Source: Ectopseudomonas chengduensis (GTDB lineage Bacteria > Pseudomonadota > Gammaproteobacteria > Pseudomonadales > Pseudomonadaceae). Taken from it: 64,000 nucleotides of DNA. Below the pieces are notes generated by a model. The model saw only the letters and a list, made by a program, of their open reading frames with translations. It was not told where the DNA came from and did no database searches. Shown here in pieces: positions 38,572-48,243 of the stretch. The stretch is from assembly GCF_015712065.1 (NCBI RefSeq), contig NZ_JACFYZ010000001.1, positions 372,001-436,000 on the forward strand, in the 5' to 3' direction. Position 1 is the stretch's first letter. Every line of letters begins with the position of its first letter. A program made the translations under genes and the position numbers.

Positions 38572-39516
38572 ATGCATATCAAACTCGCCAATCCCCGTGG
38601 CTTCTGCGCCGGCGTCGATCGCGCCATCGAAATCGTCAACCGCGCGCTGGAAGTCTTCGGCCCGCCGATCTACGTGCGCCATGAAGTGGTGCACAACAAG
38701 TTCGTGGTCGAAGACCTGCGCGCGCGCGGCGCGGTATTCGTCGAAGAGCTGGATCAGGTGCCGGACGACGTCATCGTCATCTTCAGTGCTCACGGCGTTT
38801 CCAAGGCCGTGCGCGACGAGGCGGCACGGCGGGGCCTCAAGGTATTCGACGCTACCTGCCCGCTGGTGACCAAGGTGCATATGGAAGTGGTGCGTTACAG
38901 CCGGGAAGGGCGCGAGTGCATCCTCATCGGACACGAAGGCCACCCGGAAGTCGAAGGCACCATGGGCCAGTACGACGCCAGCAACGGCGGCGCCATCTAC
39001 CTGGTGGAAGACGAGGCGGACGTTGCTGAACTGCAGGTGCGCAATCCCGAGAACCTGGCGTTCGTCACCCAGACCACCCTGTCAATGGACGACACCAGCA
39101 AGGTGATCGACGCTCTGCGCAGCAAGTTCCCGGCCATCGGCGGCCCGCGCAAGGACGACATCTGCTACGCCACGCAAAACCGCCAGGATGCGGTCAAGCA
39201 ATTGGCCAGCGAGTGCGACGTGCTGCTGGTGGTTGGTAGCCCCAACAGCTCCAACTCCAACCGCCTGCGCGAGCTGGCTGAGCGCATGGGCACCCCGGCC
39301 TATCTGATCGATGGCGCCGAAGACCTCAAGCACGAGTGGTTCGAAGGTGTGAAGGGTATCGGCATCACTGCGGGGGCGTCTGCACCTGAGGTGCTGGTGC
39401 GTGGGGTGGTAGAGCAGTTGCGCGCCTGGGGGGCGGCAGGGGAGACCGAGCTGGATGGGCGGCCGGAGAACATTACGTTTTCGATGCCGAAGGAGTTGCG
39501 GGTGAAGGCGCTCTGA
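38572..39516 (+). CDS. ispH: IspH, 4-hydroxy-3-methylbut-2-enyl diphosphate reductase
   Basis: IspH (LytB) makes IPP and DMAPP in the last MEP pathway step with a [4Fe-4S] cluster. The 314-residue protein has the three cluster cysteines in GFCAGVDRA (C12), [10 protein letters not shown] and [11 protein letters not shown], the catalytic [13 protein letters not shown] segment, and [10 protein letters not shown]. The ATG at 38572 fits the [12 protein letters not shown] start of the family. It ends in front of a bidirectional terminator. Confidence 0.97.
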   Translation: MHIKLANPRGFCAGVDRAIEIVNRALEVFGPPIYVRHEVVHNKFVVEDLRARGAVFVEELDQVPDDVIVIFSAHGVSKAVRDEAARRGLKVFDATCPLVTKVHMEVVRYSREGRECILIGHEGHPEVEGTMGQYDASNGGAIYLVEDEADVAELQVRNPENLAFVTQTTLSMDDTSKVIDALRSKFPAIGGPRKDDICYATQNRQDAVKQLASECDVLLVVGSPNSSNSNRLRELAERMGTPAYLIDGAEDLKHEWFEGVKGIGITAGASAPEVLVRGVVEQLRAWGAAGETELDGRPENITFSMPKELRVKAL

Positions 39517-39606
39517 GTGTTGTCGATTAAGTCTCTTGCGCACTGGCGTTATCGGAACTGTAAGTGCTGCTTTTTCCTGTTTCGATAACATCAGCGAATC
39601 AAAAAT

Positions 39607-39645
39607 AAAAACGCCCCGGTTTCTATAGAAACCGGGGCGTTTTTT
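39607..39645. terminator. Bidirectional terminator between ispH and pilE
   Basis: AAAACGCCCCGGTTTC and GAAACCGGGGCGTTTTTT form a 13-bp or longer stem with a TATA loop between convergent genes. Confidence 0.95.
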
Positions 39646-39654
39646 CAGGTTATG

Positions 39655-40080
39655 TCAACGCCAGCAGTCAGCAGTACTCATGCCACTGCCGCTGCTGCCC
39701 CTGACGCCGCGGGCGTTCAGGCTCAGATTTCCGCATTTGGTATCGTTGAACTGTTCATTAGCCGTTAACGTATATCCGCCGTCATTGTCGACCTTGCTAA
39801 GCGCCAGTTCGTATTTTCCCGTCTCTGACTTATTGCCATTCTTCAACGCGAGCTTGGCAACATCGGCGTCGTTGGTGATGTAAGCGTTATTCTGCGAGAA
39901 ATAACGCTCCTGACGTGCCGATACATCATTGAGGAATGCCTGACCCTCGCTGCGGTTACCGCGTTTAACGTATTCGCTGTAGTTCGGATACGCGATGGCG
40001 GCCAATATGCCGATTACCAGTACCACGATCATCACTTCTATCAGGGTGAAACCCTGCTGCCGGTTCAACTGCTTGCTCAT
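39655..40080 (-). CDS. pilE: PilE, type IV minor pilin
   Basis: The 141-residue prepilin has an 11-residue leader-type start with the PilD site [27 protein letters not shown], including E5, and a globular domain with a C-terminal disulfide pair (Cys in DTKCGNLSL and TADCWR). It is the last gene of the minor-pilin operon and lies only 2 bases after pilY1. PilE links the minor-pilin tip complex to the PilA fibre. Confidence 0.9.
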   Translation of the reverse strand: MSKQLNRQQGFTLIEVMIVVLVIGILAAIAYPNYSEYVKRGNRSEGQAFLNDVSARQERYFSQNNAYITNDADVAKLALKNGNKSETGKYELALSKVDNDGGYTLTANEQFNDTKCGNLSLNARGVRGSSGSGMSTADCWR

Positions 40081-40082
40081 GT

Positions 40083-43000
40083 TTAGTCCTCAGTCTCCAC
40101 GCGACGCCAGGTCTGGCGGCCGATGCTGGAGGGATCAGGGTAGATATTCACGCAGGTCTGGCCAGTGCAGTACTGGTAACCGCTGTCAGAGTTCTGCGAG
40201 ATGGTACCGCCACCTTCGCCGTCCTGACGAATTGCAGATATGTTGGTGCTCTCTGCATCACCCGTAGGGGTGTAGTCGAAGGAGTTCTGAGCGGTTCGCC
40301 CGCCGGTGAAGGGGTTGAGCGCATAGGTCCAGTTGGCTGCGCCGTCGCCGCACGGATCGTCATTGGGGACCAGTGACTGCATGAAAATGGTACGGCCTAG
40401 TTGCGACATGTCTTCCACGACCATTTCGCCATCGCTCTGCACTAGATTCAGATACCAACCATTCTGCGTGCTCCAGTCAACGGTGTTGTTGCTGATTACG
40501 CGGCCCTGACGGGAGCTGCCATCCTCAGCGCTGACGGTGGTCTGCTCGCTGATTTCCTGTTGTTGCAAGCTACTGCGCGCGATGTTGGGATTGCTGGCTT
40601 CTTCACCCAAGGTCTGTTTGTCCCAGATGCCGTAGACAGTCTGGGCGAAGCTCTTGTCGCCTTCCTTGTCACCGGTCTCGAAGAACTTTCCGGTGCCAAA
40701 GATGACCATGTAGCCGTTGCCGGTCGGATGCAGCACCAGGCTTGGCGCCGAAGTGATCGGCTGTCTTACGCCGTTGGTTCCGGTGATGGCGCTGAACAGG
40801 GGGGCGCCGCCGTAGGCAACCTCGAAGTCGGAGGTCGCGCTTTCGCCATCATCCTCGCGGGTGAAGGGATTGCTATCACTACGGCCATTACGCAGTAAGT
40901 CGAATCGCCAGAGATTGCCCTGCAGGTCGCCGGCATAGGCGTAGTCGGCCACGCCGTCAGCGTTGAAGTCACCAAGCCTGGGTGTGGAAAGACCGTTTGC
41001 TACCCCGACGGTGCCTTGAACTTCCAGGCTCGTGAGCAGATTGCCTTCCAGGGCATCGATGACGAACAGGGCTGCTTTACCGCTGGTATTGTTCTCGCTT
41101 TCGTAGCCGTTGCCGATCACCACGGCCCAACTGCCATTGTGCAGGCGGGCAATGGTTGGCCGAGAGAAGCTGTAGCCCATCTTCACGGTTGAGTCAGCAA
41201 GGGCGGTGTCATCAAACTCCCAGAGCAGTTGTTCCTCACCTGGGGTCGTTATGTCGAGGGCAAAGATAGACTTGCCGCCTGCTTTGAGCGTACCCACCAA
41301 AATGGTGCGCCATTCACTACCGGTAAAGACATCGGCTACAACTGGGGTGCCATCGACATAGAACTCGTGGCTGTAGTTGCTACCGGTGAGTTTGTTCAGC
41401 TTGTTGAAGACAGCGCTGGGGATGAAGGCGAATTCCTCGACCCCAGTTTTGGCATTGAAGCCATGCAGCATACCGTCGTTACCGCCAACGTAGATACGTG
41501 GGGTGCGCGCTGCCGCTGCTGTGGCGAAGGCGGTATAGGTGTTGGTGTTTTCCAGGGCATTGGTCACGTTGACCAGGTAGCGAGCGCCACTGACTACCGC
41601 CGGAGTGGAGGAGTAGAAGTCACCCAGCACACCACTGCGCTGACGGAAGGTGCTGCCTTCGCCAGCGCGGCTGCCGCGCAGGTATTCCAGGCGCAACTGA
41701 GCCCGGTTGTCGACCACGTTGCTATTTTCCGGGTCGCGATTAAGCCAGTAGGCAAGTGTGCCAACTGTGCTGGCCGAGCCGGCATTGGCCCAGGTGAAGT
41801 CCATTAACCCGCTGTTGCCGCTGCCGGCGATCTTGATGTTACGGTTGCTCCAGCCCGGTACATTCGATTCTGCGCTCCACACCTGGGTGGTTTCGAAGGC
41901 ATTGGTTTGTGCGTTCCAAGCTTTCTCAAAGCGTTTCACGTCGCCCAACCAGTTGTCGTCGCTGGCGTAGGAGGTCTGGTAGGAGACGGTGATCACCGTG
42001 CCTTCATTGTTCTCGTCGGCGCTGACTTGACCAGAGTTGATTGCCGGACGGGCTGCAGTCGACTTTCGGTCGGCGATACGCTTGAGGATGTCATCGAAGG
42101 CCTGGACCATGGCCTCGGGGCTATCGACGCTAAAGAACTCCCCGCGAGAGTTGATTGCAGCGTGCCATAGATCATAGACGTTGTTGGCGCTACCGCTGGA
42201 AGCCGCTGGCCAGTTGGCGGTGCCGGATACCAGGTTGCTGTAGCCTGCACCGGTAAAGGTGCTGCCGGCCCAGGGTACATTGGTATTGTTGAGCGACTGG
42301 GTCAGGCCCAGGCCCATAACGAAGTTGGTCATATGCTGCCAGGTGGCCGGGTCGTTGCGCGCGTCCCAATAGTCTGTGGTGCTGTCACCGCTCTTGAACG
42401 GGATATAGGCCGGTACATCATTGTCCAAGCCGGGATTGAGGTCGGTGGCCCAGTAGTGCATGGCCAGGTCTGCCAGGGTCTCGGCAGTCGTGTCGTAGTA
42501 GGGACGACGTTCGCTATAGGTGCGACCATCCGGTAATGTGAAGGTCGCAGCATCGTGACGGAAATTGCTGGGCATGGAGGTGGTGGCGTTCCACTGCCCA
42601 TCTGTCATCAGGATATGGTAGCTAGCGCGGCAGGCGTAGGTATTCTGCGTGGTGTTGCCGGTGCCGTTGGGGTTTTTCTGCCAGGGAGTGCTGGTGGTGT
42701 AGAACTCACCGGCACGTTTGAGTGCTGCTGGCAGCGGAGTGCCCTGGTTGAAGTTGATATTCTGCAGCCAGGCATACAACTGGCCTTTGTGTGTAGTCGA
42801 GTATTCCTTGAATGAGTTGTTGTAACAGTTACTGGTATCACTGCCGGTAAATGTTGTGCAGTTACCCAGGCCTTGCCAACTCAGGCGTACCGAGGACGAT
42901 AGGTCATAGAAGGCCAGCGCTGCGGCGGAAACCGTCGCCAGGGCGCGGTTGCGATAGAAGGAATACCAGTTGGCGAAATTCTGCTGTTGGGCGGCGCTGA

Positions 43001-43757
43001 CGAAATTCAGGCGGTAGCAGTTGTCATTGGCTATGGTGCAGTTGTTGGCCAAAGTAGCATCGTAGGTGTAGTAGTAAGCGGGCACACCACGCTGGGCCAA
43101 AGTAGCCGTGAAAGTATTGCTTGAACCGGTACAAGCAGGAGTCAGGCTAATTCCACCTACTGTAGCTGTAGCAGTACAGCTGTTGGTGCCGGTGCGGGTG
43201 ATGGCGAAACTGATATTGCCAACTGTAACCGTGTTGGTACCGTTGGTAGTACGGGTAGTCACTGCACTAAAGTCCGCGCTTGGGTTTTCACCTAAGCGAT
43301 TGGCCGTGTTGCTGTATCCATAGGCAGTGGCCTGTGTGCTTAGCAGATCGTAACTCCAGGTGAACCTGTAGTTGCTTCGCAGATCGATGCCGCCGTAAGT
43401 ACTTTTGAAACCATTCAGCAGAGCGTTTGTGTAACTGGTGGACAGTTGCTGCTCGACGCCTGCGGTGGTGAATACGGTTGGTGCGCTGTAGTCGATGTTG
43501 GGGTTGAAATAGAGCGGGTTGAATGCGCTCGACTTGGCCCGGCGGGTCGCATGCACGCCGTTGATGTTATCTGGGGCAAAAGCCCAGCGCATACTGCCCG
43601 AGTCGTCCAACGTCAGGAGCATGTTCGGTGGAACGCCCACGGTCAGGCTCAATGGGGTCTGGGATACGTCGGCATAGCTGTTCGCTGCGCAGAGCAGGAC
43701 GATGCCGGATAGGGTGCTGGCCAGGGTCTTGGCGCGGATATCGCGAATGGCGGTCAT
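40083..43757 (-). CDS. pilY1: PilY1, type IV pilus tip-associated adhesin
   Basis: PilY1 is exported, sits at the pilus tip and takes part in pilus assembly, surface sensing and adhesion. The 1224-residue protein has a signal peptide (about 1-29), a von Willebrand A-like domain with the MIDAS-type DDSGSM at 51-56, and a C-terminal beta-propeller (about 620-1110) with a calcium-loop motif DFNADGVAD at 930-938. Residues about 165-222 are a Thr/Asn/Ser-rich stretch with two Cys. I see no RGD motif. It starts 11 bases after pilX. Confidence 0.93.
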   Translation of the reverse strand: MTAIRDIRAKTLASTLSGIVLLCAANSYADVSQTPLSLTVGVPPNMLLTLDDSGSMRWAFAPDNINGVHATRRAKSSAFNPLYFNPNIDYSAPTVFTTAGVEQQLSTSYTNALLNGFKSTYGGIDLRSNYRFTWSYDLLSTQATAYGYSNTANRLGENPSADFSAVTTRTTNGTNTVTVGNISFAITRTGTNSCTATATVGGISLTPACTGSSNTFTATLAQRGVPAYYYTYDATLANNCTIANDNCYRLNFVSAAQQQNFANWYSFYRNRALATVSAAALAFYDLSSSVRLSWQGLGNCTTFTGSDTSNCYNNSFKEYSTTHKGQLYAWLQNINFNQGTPLPAALKRAGEFYTTSTPWQKNPNGTGNTTQNTYACRASYHILMTDGQWNATTSMPSNFRHDAATFTLPDGRTYSERRPYYDTTAETLADLAMHYWATDLNPGLDNDVPAYIPFKSGDSTTDYWDARNDPATWQHMTNFVMGLGLTQSLNNTNVPWAGSTFTGAGYSNLVSGTANWPAASSGSANNVYDLWHAAINSRGEFFSVDSPEAMVQAFDDILKRIADRKSTAARPAINSGQVSADENNEGTVITVSYQTSYASDDNWLGDVKRFEKAWNAQTNAFETTQVWSAESNVPGWSNRNIKIAGSGNSGLMDFTWANAGSASTVGTLAYWLNRDPENSNVVDNRAQLRLEYLRGSRAGEGSTFRQRSGVLGDFYSSTPAVVSGARYLVNVTNALENTNTYTAFATAAAARTPRIYVGGNDGMLHGFNAKTGVEEFAFIPSAVFNKLNKLTGSNYSHEFYVDGTPVVADVFTGSEWRTILVGTLKAGGKSIFALDITTPGEEQLLWEFDDTALADSTVKMGYSFSRPTIARLHNGSWAVVIGNGYESENNTSGKAALFVIDALEGNLLTSLEVQGTVGVANGLSTPRLGDFNADGVADYAYAGDLQGNLWRFDLLRNGRSDSNPFTREDDGESATSDFEVAYGGAPLFSAITGTNGVRQPITSAPSLVLHPTGNGYMVIFGTGKFFETGDKEGDKSFAQTVYGIWDKQTLGEEASNPNIARSSLQQQEISEQTTVSAEDGSSRQGRVISNNTVDWSTQNGWYLNLVQSDGEMVVEDMSQLGRTIFMQSLVPNDDPCGDGAANWTYALNPFTGGRTAQNSFDYTPTGDAESTNISAIRQDGEGGGTISQNSDSGYQYCTGQTCVNIYPDPSSIGRQTWRRVETED

Positions 43758-43768
43758 ATTGGCAGATC

Positions 43769-44416
43769 TCAGTTATTGAGGCCGAGGTAGATGTTGGCGT
43801 GAGTCGACTGCACGTAAACCTCAACACCGCTCTGGTCATCCTTGGGTAAGGCCTTGGCATTGTTCAGGTAGAAATAAGTGCCCTGACCCTCAAGGGCCAT
43901 GCCGTACTCGGCGTTGACCGCTGAGGTCTGGCTTTCTCCGGCCAGCAAGCTGTTCCACTTAGCCTCGTGGTTGCTACTGGGGTCGGTGGTGTTGCTGGCA
44001 TCGGTGCCACGGTATGGCATCCAGGCGAGACCACCGGTGGAGTTGCTGTCCAGGAAGTCGCTATCTATGTCCTGAGGTTTTTCTACGAAGTCCTGCAGTT
44101 TTTCGTCAATAATTGCCAGCAGGCAGGGTTTGTTCAGACCATTGCTCTTCAAAGTGTTGCTGGTGGCGCAGTTGGCGGCGTTGACATTTAGCTTGTCTGC
44201 CAGATTGCCTGGACCGTAAAAACGGAACTCCGCTTCGCGCAGGCCTGCCTCGGCGACATTGACCAGTTGTACGGTTTGCGCGCGGTTGGCGGTGATGCGA
44301 GTTTCCAAGGTGACGCCGCGCATGCTGCTGACGGCCAGCAGGGTCAGCACCAGAAGCATGACCAGGGCGACAATGAGAACGGCGCCGTTCTGACGGTGAC
44401 GGGGAAATACTGTCAT
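43769..44416 (-). CDS. pilX: PilX, type IV minor pilin
   Basis: The 215-residue prepilin has cleavage at QNG|AVLIVALVMLLVLTLLAVSS. It carries Val at mature position 5 where most pilins have Glu, as is usual for PilX/GspK-type tip pilins. The globular domain is larger than that of a major pilin. It starts by sharing TCAT with the pilW stop. It works with PilV, PilW, FimU and PilY1 in the priming complex. Confidence 0.9.
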   Translation of the reverse strand: MTVFPRHRQNGAVLIVALVMLLVLTLLAVSSMRGVTLETRITANRAQTVQLVNVAEAGLREAEFRFYGPGNLADKLNVNAANCATSNTLKSNGLNKPCLLAIIDEKLQDFVEKPQDIDSDFLDSNSTGGLAWMPYRGTDASNTTDPSSNHEAKWNSLLAGESQTSAVNAEYGMALEGQGTYFYLNNAKALPKDDQSGVEVYVQSTHANIYLGLNN

Positions 44417-45258
44417 GGCATGAGGTTCCTGAGGGTTTGCGTACTACTGGCTACCTGATAAATGCGGCGATTGTCAGCGTTCTGCAGGCGTGCTTTGGCT
44501 GCATCGCTGGCCCCTGCCAGCCATTTGTCCAGTATCAGTGAGTCGTCGCTATCGCGTAGCTTGGCGCCGCTAGTCAGCAGCAGGTTGTAGCGGATGCTGC
44601 GAATGGCGCCCGAGTTTGCGGTCCAGTCCTGCTGTGCCATGAAGGTGCTGACCTCCTTGTCCAGTGCGTCGGCATTGCCCAGACCGAACTCCAGGCGGAT
44701 ATCGGCGATGCCGCTCAATAGCTCGCTGTACTGGGGCGAGCTAGCGTTGAGGTTCTTGCACAGCAGGCGGCCTTTTTCCAAATCACTATCGCCCCCGGAT
44801 TCATACTTGAAGGCCAGTACGATCAGATCGTTTGTACTGAGGTTGGGGAAGGCCGAGCTGTAATTGACGCTGCTGCCGCTACCCTGGCAGTCCAGCTCAC
44901 CGCTGGTCTGTGGTTGATAGCGGATACAGAAACCGTTGCCGACATCGGGATCGAGGCCTGTTGCGGTGTGGCCCTGTTTGAACTCCAGGCAGTCACCACC
45001 GGCGGCGCGGGTGGGGAAGGTCGTTTCGAGCAGGGCGGCCGGATTGCGCCGGTAACCAGCCTTGCCCAGATATTGGTCAATCATCAGTGCCGCGAAGCGG
45101 CTGCCCTCCAGGTTGCCCATCTGGTTCAGTTGGAAAACTTGGTTGCGCTTGTTGTCGATGTAGACCTGAGTGATGCCGAGAATCAGGAAACTGCTGATAG
45201 CGAGGCTGATCAGCAGCTCGATCATTGATAGGCCGCTCTGGCGTTGGCTGCTTTTCAT
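44413..45258 (-). CDS. pilW: PilW, type IV minor pilin
   Basis: The 281-residue prepilin has the leader MKSSQRQSG then LSMIELLISLAISSFLIL, with E5 kept. It is large for a pilin and has several Cys in the globular domain. ATG at 45258 overlaps the pilV stop. PilW is a core of the minor-pilin/PilY1 tip complex. Confidence 0.9.
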   Translation of the reverse strand: MKSSQRQSGLSMIELLISLAISSFLILGITQVYIDNKRNQVFQLNQMGNLEGSRFAALMIDQYLGKAGYRRNPAALLETTFPTRAAGGDCLEFKQGHTATGLDPDVGNGFCIRYQPQTSGELDCQGSGSSVNYSSAFPNLSTNDLIVLAFKYESGGDSDLEKGRLLCKNLNASSPQYSELLSGIADIRLEFGLGNADALDKEVSTFMAQQDWTANSGAIRSIRYNLLLTSGAKLRDSDDSLILDKWLAGASDAAKARLQNADNRRIYQVASSTQTLRNLMP

Positions 45259-45815
45259 GGCTGGACCCGCACGGTGTAGGTACAAATGGTGGCTTGGGGA
45301 TCACTTGCATCCAGGCAAGCGCCTGCGCGAACTTGCCAGGCCAGACGAATTTCAAGCATTGAACCCTGGTTGGCGGTGCATTCCCCGGGGGTGGCGCTAC
45401 GGCAGATGTACATATCGCTGGTAAACAGCTCGCTGCCGCCAGGGAGCATGCTTTCTACCCGCTCCGCCCAGCAATCGCGTTGCTCCTGTGCGGTTTTGGC
45501 CACTTCGCCGGCGCTGGCGACACAATCTTCGCGACTGCTGAAGTCAGCGCTTTTTGCCTTGTAGAAGGAAGAGCTGCTCAGCATGCCGCTATTCATGGGG
45601 AAGCTAGGTGGTACGCTGCTGAACATCTGCTGCGGGTTGGCGCGGATGATCTCGATCAGGTCATTTGCCAGTTCCACTGCGGTGTTGCGCTGTACCGAGT
45701 CCTGGGTGTACTGAATGCTGCGGCCCTGCAGTGCGACCATGCCAAGCACACCTACAGTGGTGAGCAGCAGCGCCATAAGCACTTCGATCAGGCTGAAGCC
45801 TTTTGCGGTTCTCAT
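45255..45815 (-). CDS. pilV: PilV, type IV minor pilin
   Basis: The 186-residue prepilin has the leader MRTAKG then FSLIEVLMALLLTTVGVLGM. The ATG at 45815 follows TGAGGAACATC, a good ribosome site; a GTG four codons upstream (45827) would overlap that site and is rejected. Ends by sharing ATGA with pilW. It lies 8 bases after fimU. Confidence 0.9.
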   Translation of the reverse strand: MRTAKGFSLIEVLMALLLTTVGVLGMVALQGRSIQYTQDSVQRNTAVELANDLIEIIRANPQQMFSSVPPSFPMNSGMLSSSSFYKAKSADFSSREDCVASAGEVAKTAQEQRDCWAERVESMLPGGSELFTSDMYICRSATPGECTANQGSMLEIRLAWQVRAGACLDASDPQATICTYTVRVQP

Positions 45816-45823
45816 GATGTTCC

Positions 45824-46312
45824 TCACAGAGTGCAGCTGTTCAGATCGGAGCCGTCGACGCTCTTGCCCGCCTTGCTCAGCGTGATGGCGCCACTGACCT
45901 GGATTTCCAGGGAAAACCCTCGCTCGGTATCGTCGTCCTTGCAGACGACGAAGCTGGCTGCGGTTGCGGTGCCGTTGCTTCTGAAGCGCACCTCGTCTGC
46001 GTTGGCATCGATTTGCACGAGTGCAGGGTTCTGGGTGAGCTGGCGGATGACTTCGCCCGAGTTGCGCTTAGCTACCCACAGGTCATCATCGTCTTCGTCC
46101 AGGGTCACCGTGATGCTGGTGTTGCGGCTCACCGCTTCGCCGCGGGCGTACAGAAGGAAGGCTTGCAGCTCTTGTGCCTGGGTCTGTATGCGGTTGCGTT
46201 CGATGAAGTCCGTGAAGTTCGGTACTGCTATGAAGGCGACGATGGCCAGCAACGCCAGAACGATCATCAGCTCTATCAGGGTAAAACCACGGCTTGTCAC
46301 TGGGCCTGACAT
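45824..46312 (-). CDS. fimU: FimU, type IV minor pilin (GspH/FimT family)
   Basis: The 162-residue prepilin begins MSGPVTSRG|FTLIELMIVLALLAIVAFIA, with E5. In P. aeruginosa FimU connects the minor-pilin tip complex to PilA and its operon is activated by AlgR. The ATG at 46312 follows GTGGAGCTCACC. An upstream start (46441) would extend into the promoter region. The C terminus NSCTL keeps the final Cys typical of the family. Confidence 0.88.
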   Translation of the reverse strand: MSGPVTSRGFTLIELMIVLALLAIVAFIAVPNFTDFIERNRIQTQAQELQAFLLYARGEAVSRNTSITVTLDEDDDDLWVAKRNSGEVIRQLTQNPALVQIDANADEVRFRSNGTATAASFVVCKDDDTERGFSLEIQVSGAITLSKAGKSVDGSDLNSCTL

Positions 46313-46399
46313 GGTGAGCTCCACTATGAATGTCAGGTTAATGCTCGCCGAAATGAATGCCTGGGTCGCCTGTCGCAGGACAACTGGCGCAAGTGACAG

Positions 46400-46408
46400 G
46401 ACGACCGG
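46400..46408 (-). promoter_or_regulatory. Candidate AlgR binding site upstream of fimU
   Basis: On the minus strand the sequence is CCGGTCGTC, 8 of 9 matches to the AlgR core CCGTTCGTC, 88 bases upstream of the fimU start. AlgR is known to bind the fimU promoter in P. aeruginosa. Chance matches of this length are possible. Confidence 0.4.
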
Positions 46409-46453
46409 CGGGTGGTACATGGAATATTTGCGCCAGTTCACGACTTATTGCGG

Positions 46454-46963
46454 CTAGATGCAGCGGTGGGCCTCGCTCAGGTTTTCCTTGGTGGTGGCCG
46501 GGCGGACGCGCCCCTGTCGGCTGATGATCAGTTGCCACAAGAGTTTTCCGTCATCGTCACAGAGAATGAAGCGGCCGTTACTCAGGGGTGTTTGGCCGTT
46601 ACCGCGAAACACAAGGTAGTCTCGGGCACCGTTCCAGCGTAGGGGCAAGTCGACTTGGGGTAATTGTTCGACGGCCAGGATTTCTTTGTTGGCGGCAGCA
46701 CGTAGAATCCAGCCTTTATGCCAGTGGCCGTCGCAGTCGAGGGCATCCGCCGATCCGCAAAGTTCCAGGGTGCGGTTCTTCAGCACCGCCTGGGTTCTCG
46801 CCATTTGCAGGCTATGGAGGACCTTCTCGCGCAGGGTTTGTTGTTTATTGCTGGCAACCCACTTGGCGAAACTTGGTACGGCGTAGGTGCTGAGTAATGC
46901 CAGCAATGCGAGGGTAATTAGGAGTTCGGGCAGGGTTGTGGCTCGTTGCAACGAGTTGCGCAT
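46454..46963 (-). CDS. fimT: FimT-like minor pilin with GRxR DNA-binding tail
   Basis: The 169-residue prepilin-like protein starts MRNSLQRATTLPELLITLAL. The expected Gly before the PilD cleavage site is Ala here (QRA|TTLPE), while E5 is kept. Near the C terminus it has GRVR (151-154), fitting the GRxR motif reported for DNA-binding FimT pilins of naturally transformable bacteria. It stands 141 bases upstream of fimU and is divergent from thiO. Either FimT proper or a second GspH-family paralogue. Confidence 0.8.
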   Translation of the reverse strand: MRNSLQRATTLPELLITLALLALLSTYAVPSFAKWVASNKQQTLREKVLHSLQMARTQAVLKNRTLELCGSADALDCDGHWHKGWILRAAANKEILAVEQLPQVDLPLRWNGARDYLVFRGNGQTPLSNGRFILCDDDGKLLWQLIISRQGRVRPATTKENLSEAHRCI

Positions 46964-47052
46964 AGTCGGTGTCCCTACGATGGTGAGTGCCTTCCTGGCT
47001 CTTAACAGGTGTAGACCGCTGCTATTAATCTGGCAAGTGTGGAGTCGATAGG

Positions 47053-48147
47053 GTGAAAAACGTGGTTTTGGTTGGGGGCGGTGCTATTGGTCTGTTGACT
47101 AGCCTGCTGTTGGCGCGCACTGGCATCACGGTGGTGCTGATCGAGTCCTCCGGTGTCGGCCGCGAATCCTCCTGGGCCGGCGGCGGTATCGTTTCGCCGC
47201 TCTATCCCTGGCGCTACAGCGCGGCGGTGACGGCGTTGGCGCATTGGTCGCAGGATTTCTATCCGGATTTTGCGCGGCAGTTGCTGGAAGACACCGGCGT
47301 CGATCCCGAGGTGCATGTCACCGGGTTGTACTGGCTGGATCTCGATGATGAGGCCGAGGCGCTGGCCTGGGCTGCACGTGAGGGCCGTGCGCTGTTTTCG
47401 GTGGATATCGCTGAGGCTTATCAACAGGTGCCTGTTCTGGGTGGCGGTTTCCAGCGCGCCATTCATATGCCGGGTGTGGCCAATGTGCGTAATCCCCGGT
47501 TGGTCAAAGCGCTGCGGGCGGCTTTGGCAGCCATGCCTAACGTGGAGCTGCGTGAGCATTGCCCGGTCACTGGTTTCATTCAGGAGAATGGGCAGATTCG
47601 TGGCGTGACTACCGCTGGTGGCGAGATTCGTGCCGAGCGCGTGGTCCTGGCGGCCGGAGCCTGGAGTGGTGAGTTGCTCAAGACGCTTGGGCTGGAGTTG
47701 CCGGTCGAGCCAGTGAAAGGGCAGATGATTCTCTACAAGTGTGCCGAGGATTTTTTGCCAAGCATGGTATTGGCCAAGGGTCGCTATGCGATCCCGCGGC
47801 GTGATGGGCATATCCTGATTGGCAGCACGCTGGAATACGCCGGATTCGACAAGACACCGACCGATAATGCGCTGGAAAGCCTCAAGGCATCGGCCGAAGA
47901 ACTGTTGCCTGCACTCAAAGAGGCCGAAGTGGTGGGGCATTGGGCCGGTTTGCGGCCCGGTTCGCCTGAAGGCATTCCCTTCATTGGCGAGCTGCCTGCG
48001 CATCCCGGGCTATGGCTCAACTGCGGGCATTTTCGCAACGGATTGGTGCTGGCGCCAGCCTCCTGCCGGCTGCTGGCTGATCTGATGCTTGGGCGTGAGC
48101 CGATCATCGATCCGGCGCCTTATGCGCCAGCGGGGCGGTTGCACTAG
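47053..48147 (+). CDS. thiO: ThiO, FAD-dependent glycine oxidase
   Basis: ThiO oxidises glycine to the imine used to build the thiamine thiazole ring. The 364-residue DAO-family protein has the FAD loop VLVGGGAIGLLTSLLLAR, RESSWAGGGIVSPLYPW, and the C-terminal LWLNCGHFRNGLVLAPASC. It begins with GTG at 47053, next to a run AGGG. It is divergent from fimT and convergent with pilR. No thi genes are adjacent, the same arrangement as PA4548. Confidence 0.9.
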   Translation: MKNVVLVGGGAIGLLTSLLLARTGITVVLIESSGVGRESSWAGGGIVSPLYPWRYSAAVTALAHWSQDFYPDFARQLLEDTGVDPEVHVTGLYWLDLDDEAEALAWAAREGRALFSVDIAEAYQQVPVLGGGFQRAIHMPGVANVRNPRLVKALRAALAAMPNVELREHCPVTGFIQENGQIRGVTTAGGEIRAERVVLAAGAWSGELLKTLGLELPVEPVKGQMILYKCAEDFLPSMVLAKGRYAIPRRDGHILIGSTLEYAGFDKTPTDNALESLKASAEELLPALKEAEVVGHWAGLRPGSPEGIPFIGELPAHPGLWLNCGHFRNGLVLAPASCRLLADLMLGREPIIDPAPYAPAGRLH

Positions 48148-48198
48148 TGGTTTGTCATCCCGCATCAAGGGATTGCGGGGCGTGACGGACTATCTTGG

Positions 48199-48221
48199 TC
48201 GCCAGCAAGCTGGCTCCTACA
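48199..48221 (-). repeat. REP-like element between thiO and pilR
   Basis: On the minus strand TGTAGGAGCCAGC then TTGCTGGCGA: the common Pseudomonas REP form with a GCCAGC/GCTGGC palindrome. It lies between two convergent genes. Confidence 0.7.
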
Positions 48222-48243
48222 CAAGCGTGAGCGGCGTATTGTC

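Noticed and set aside
40083..43757. An integrin-binding RGD motif in PilY1 as in P. aeruginosa
   Set aside because: I read the whole protein and saw no RGD; the nearest is the segment [11 protein letters not shown].
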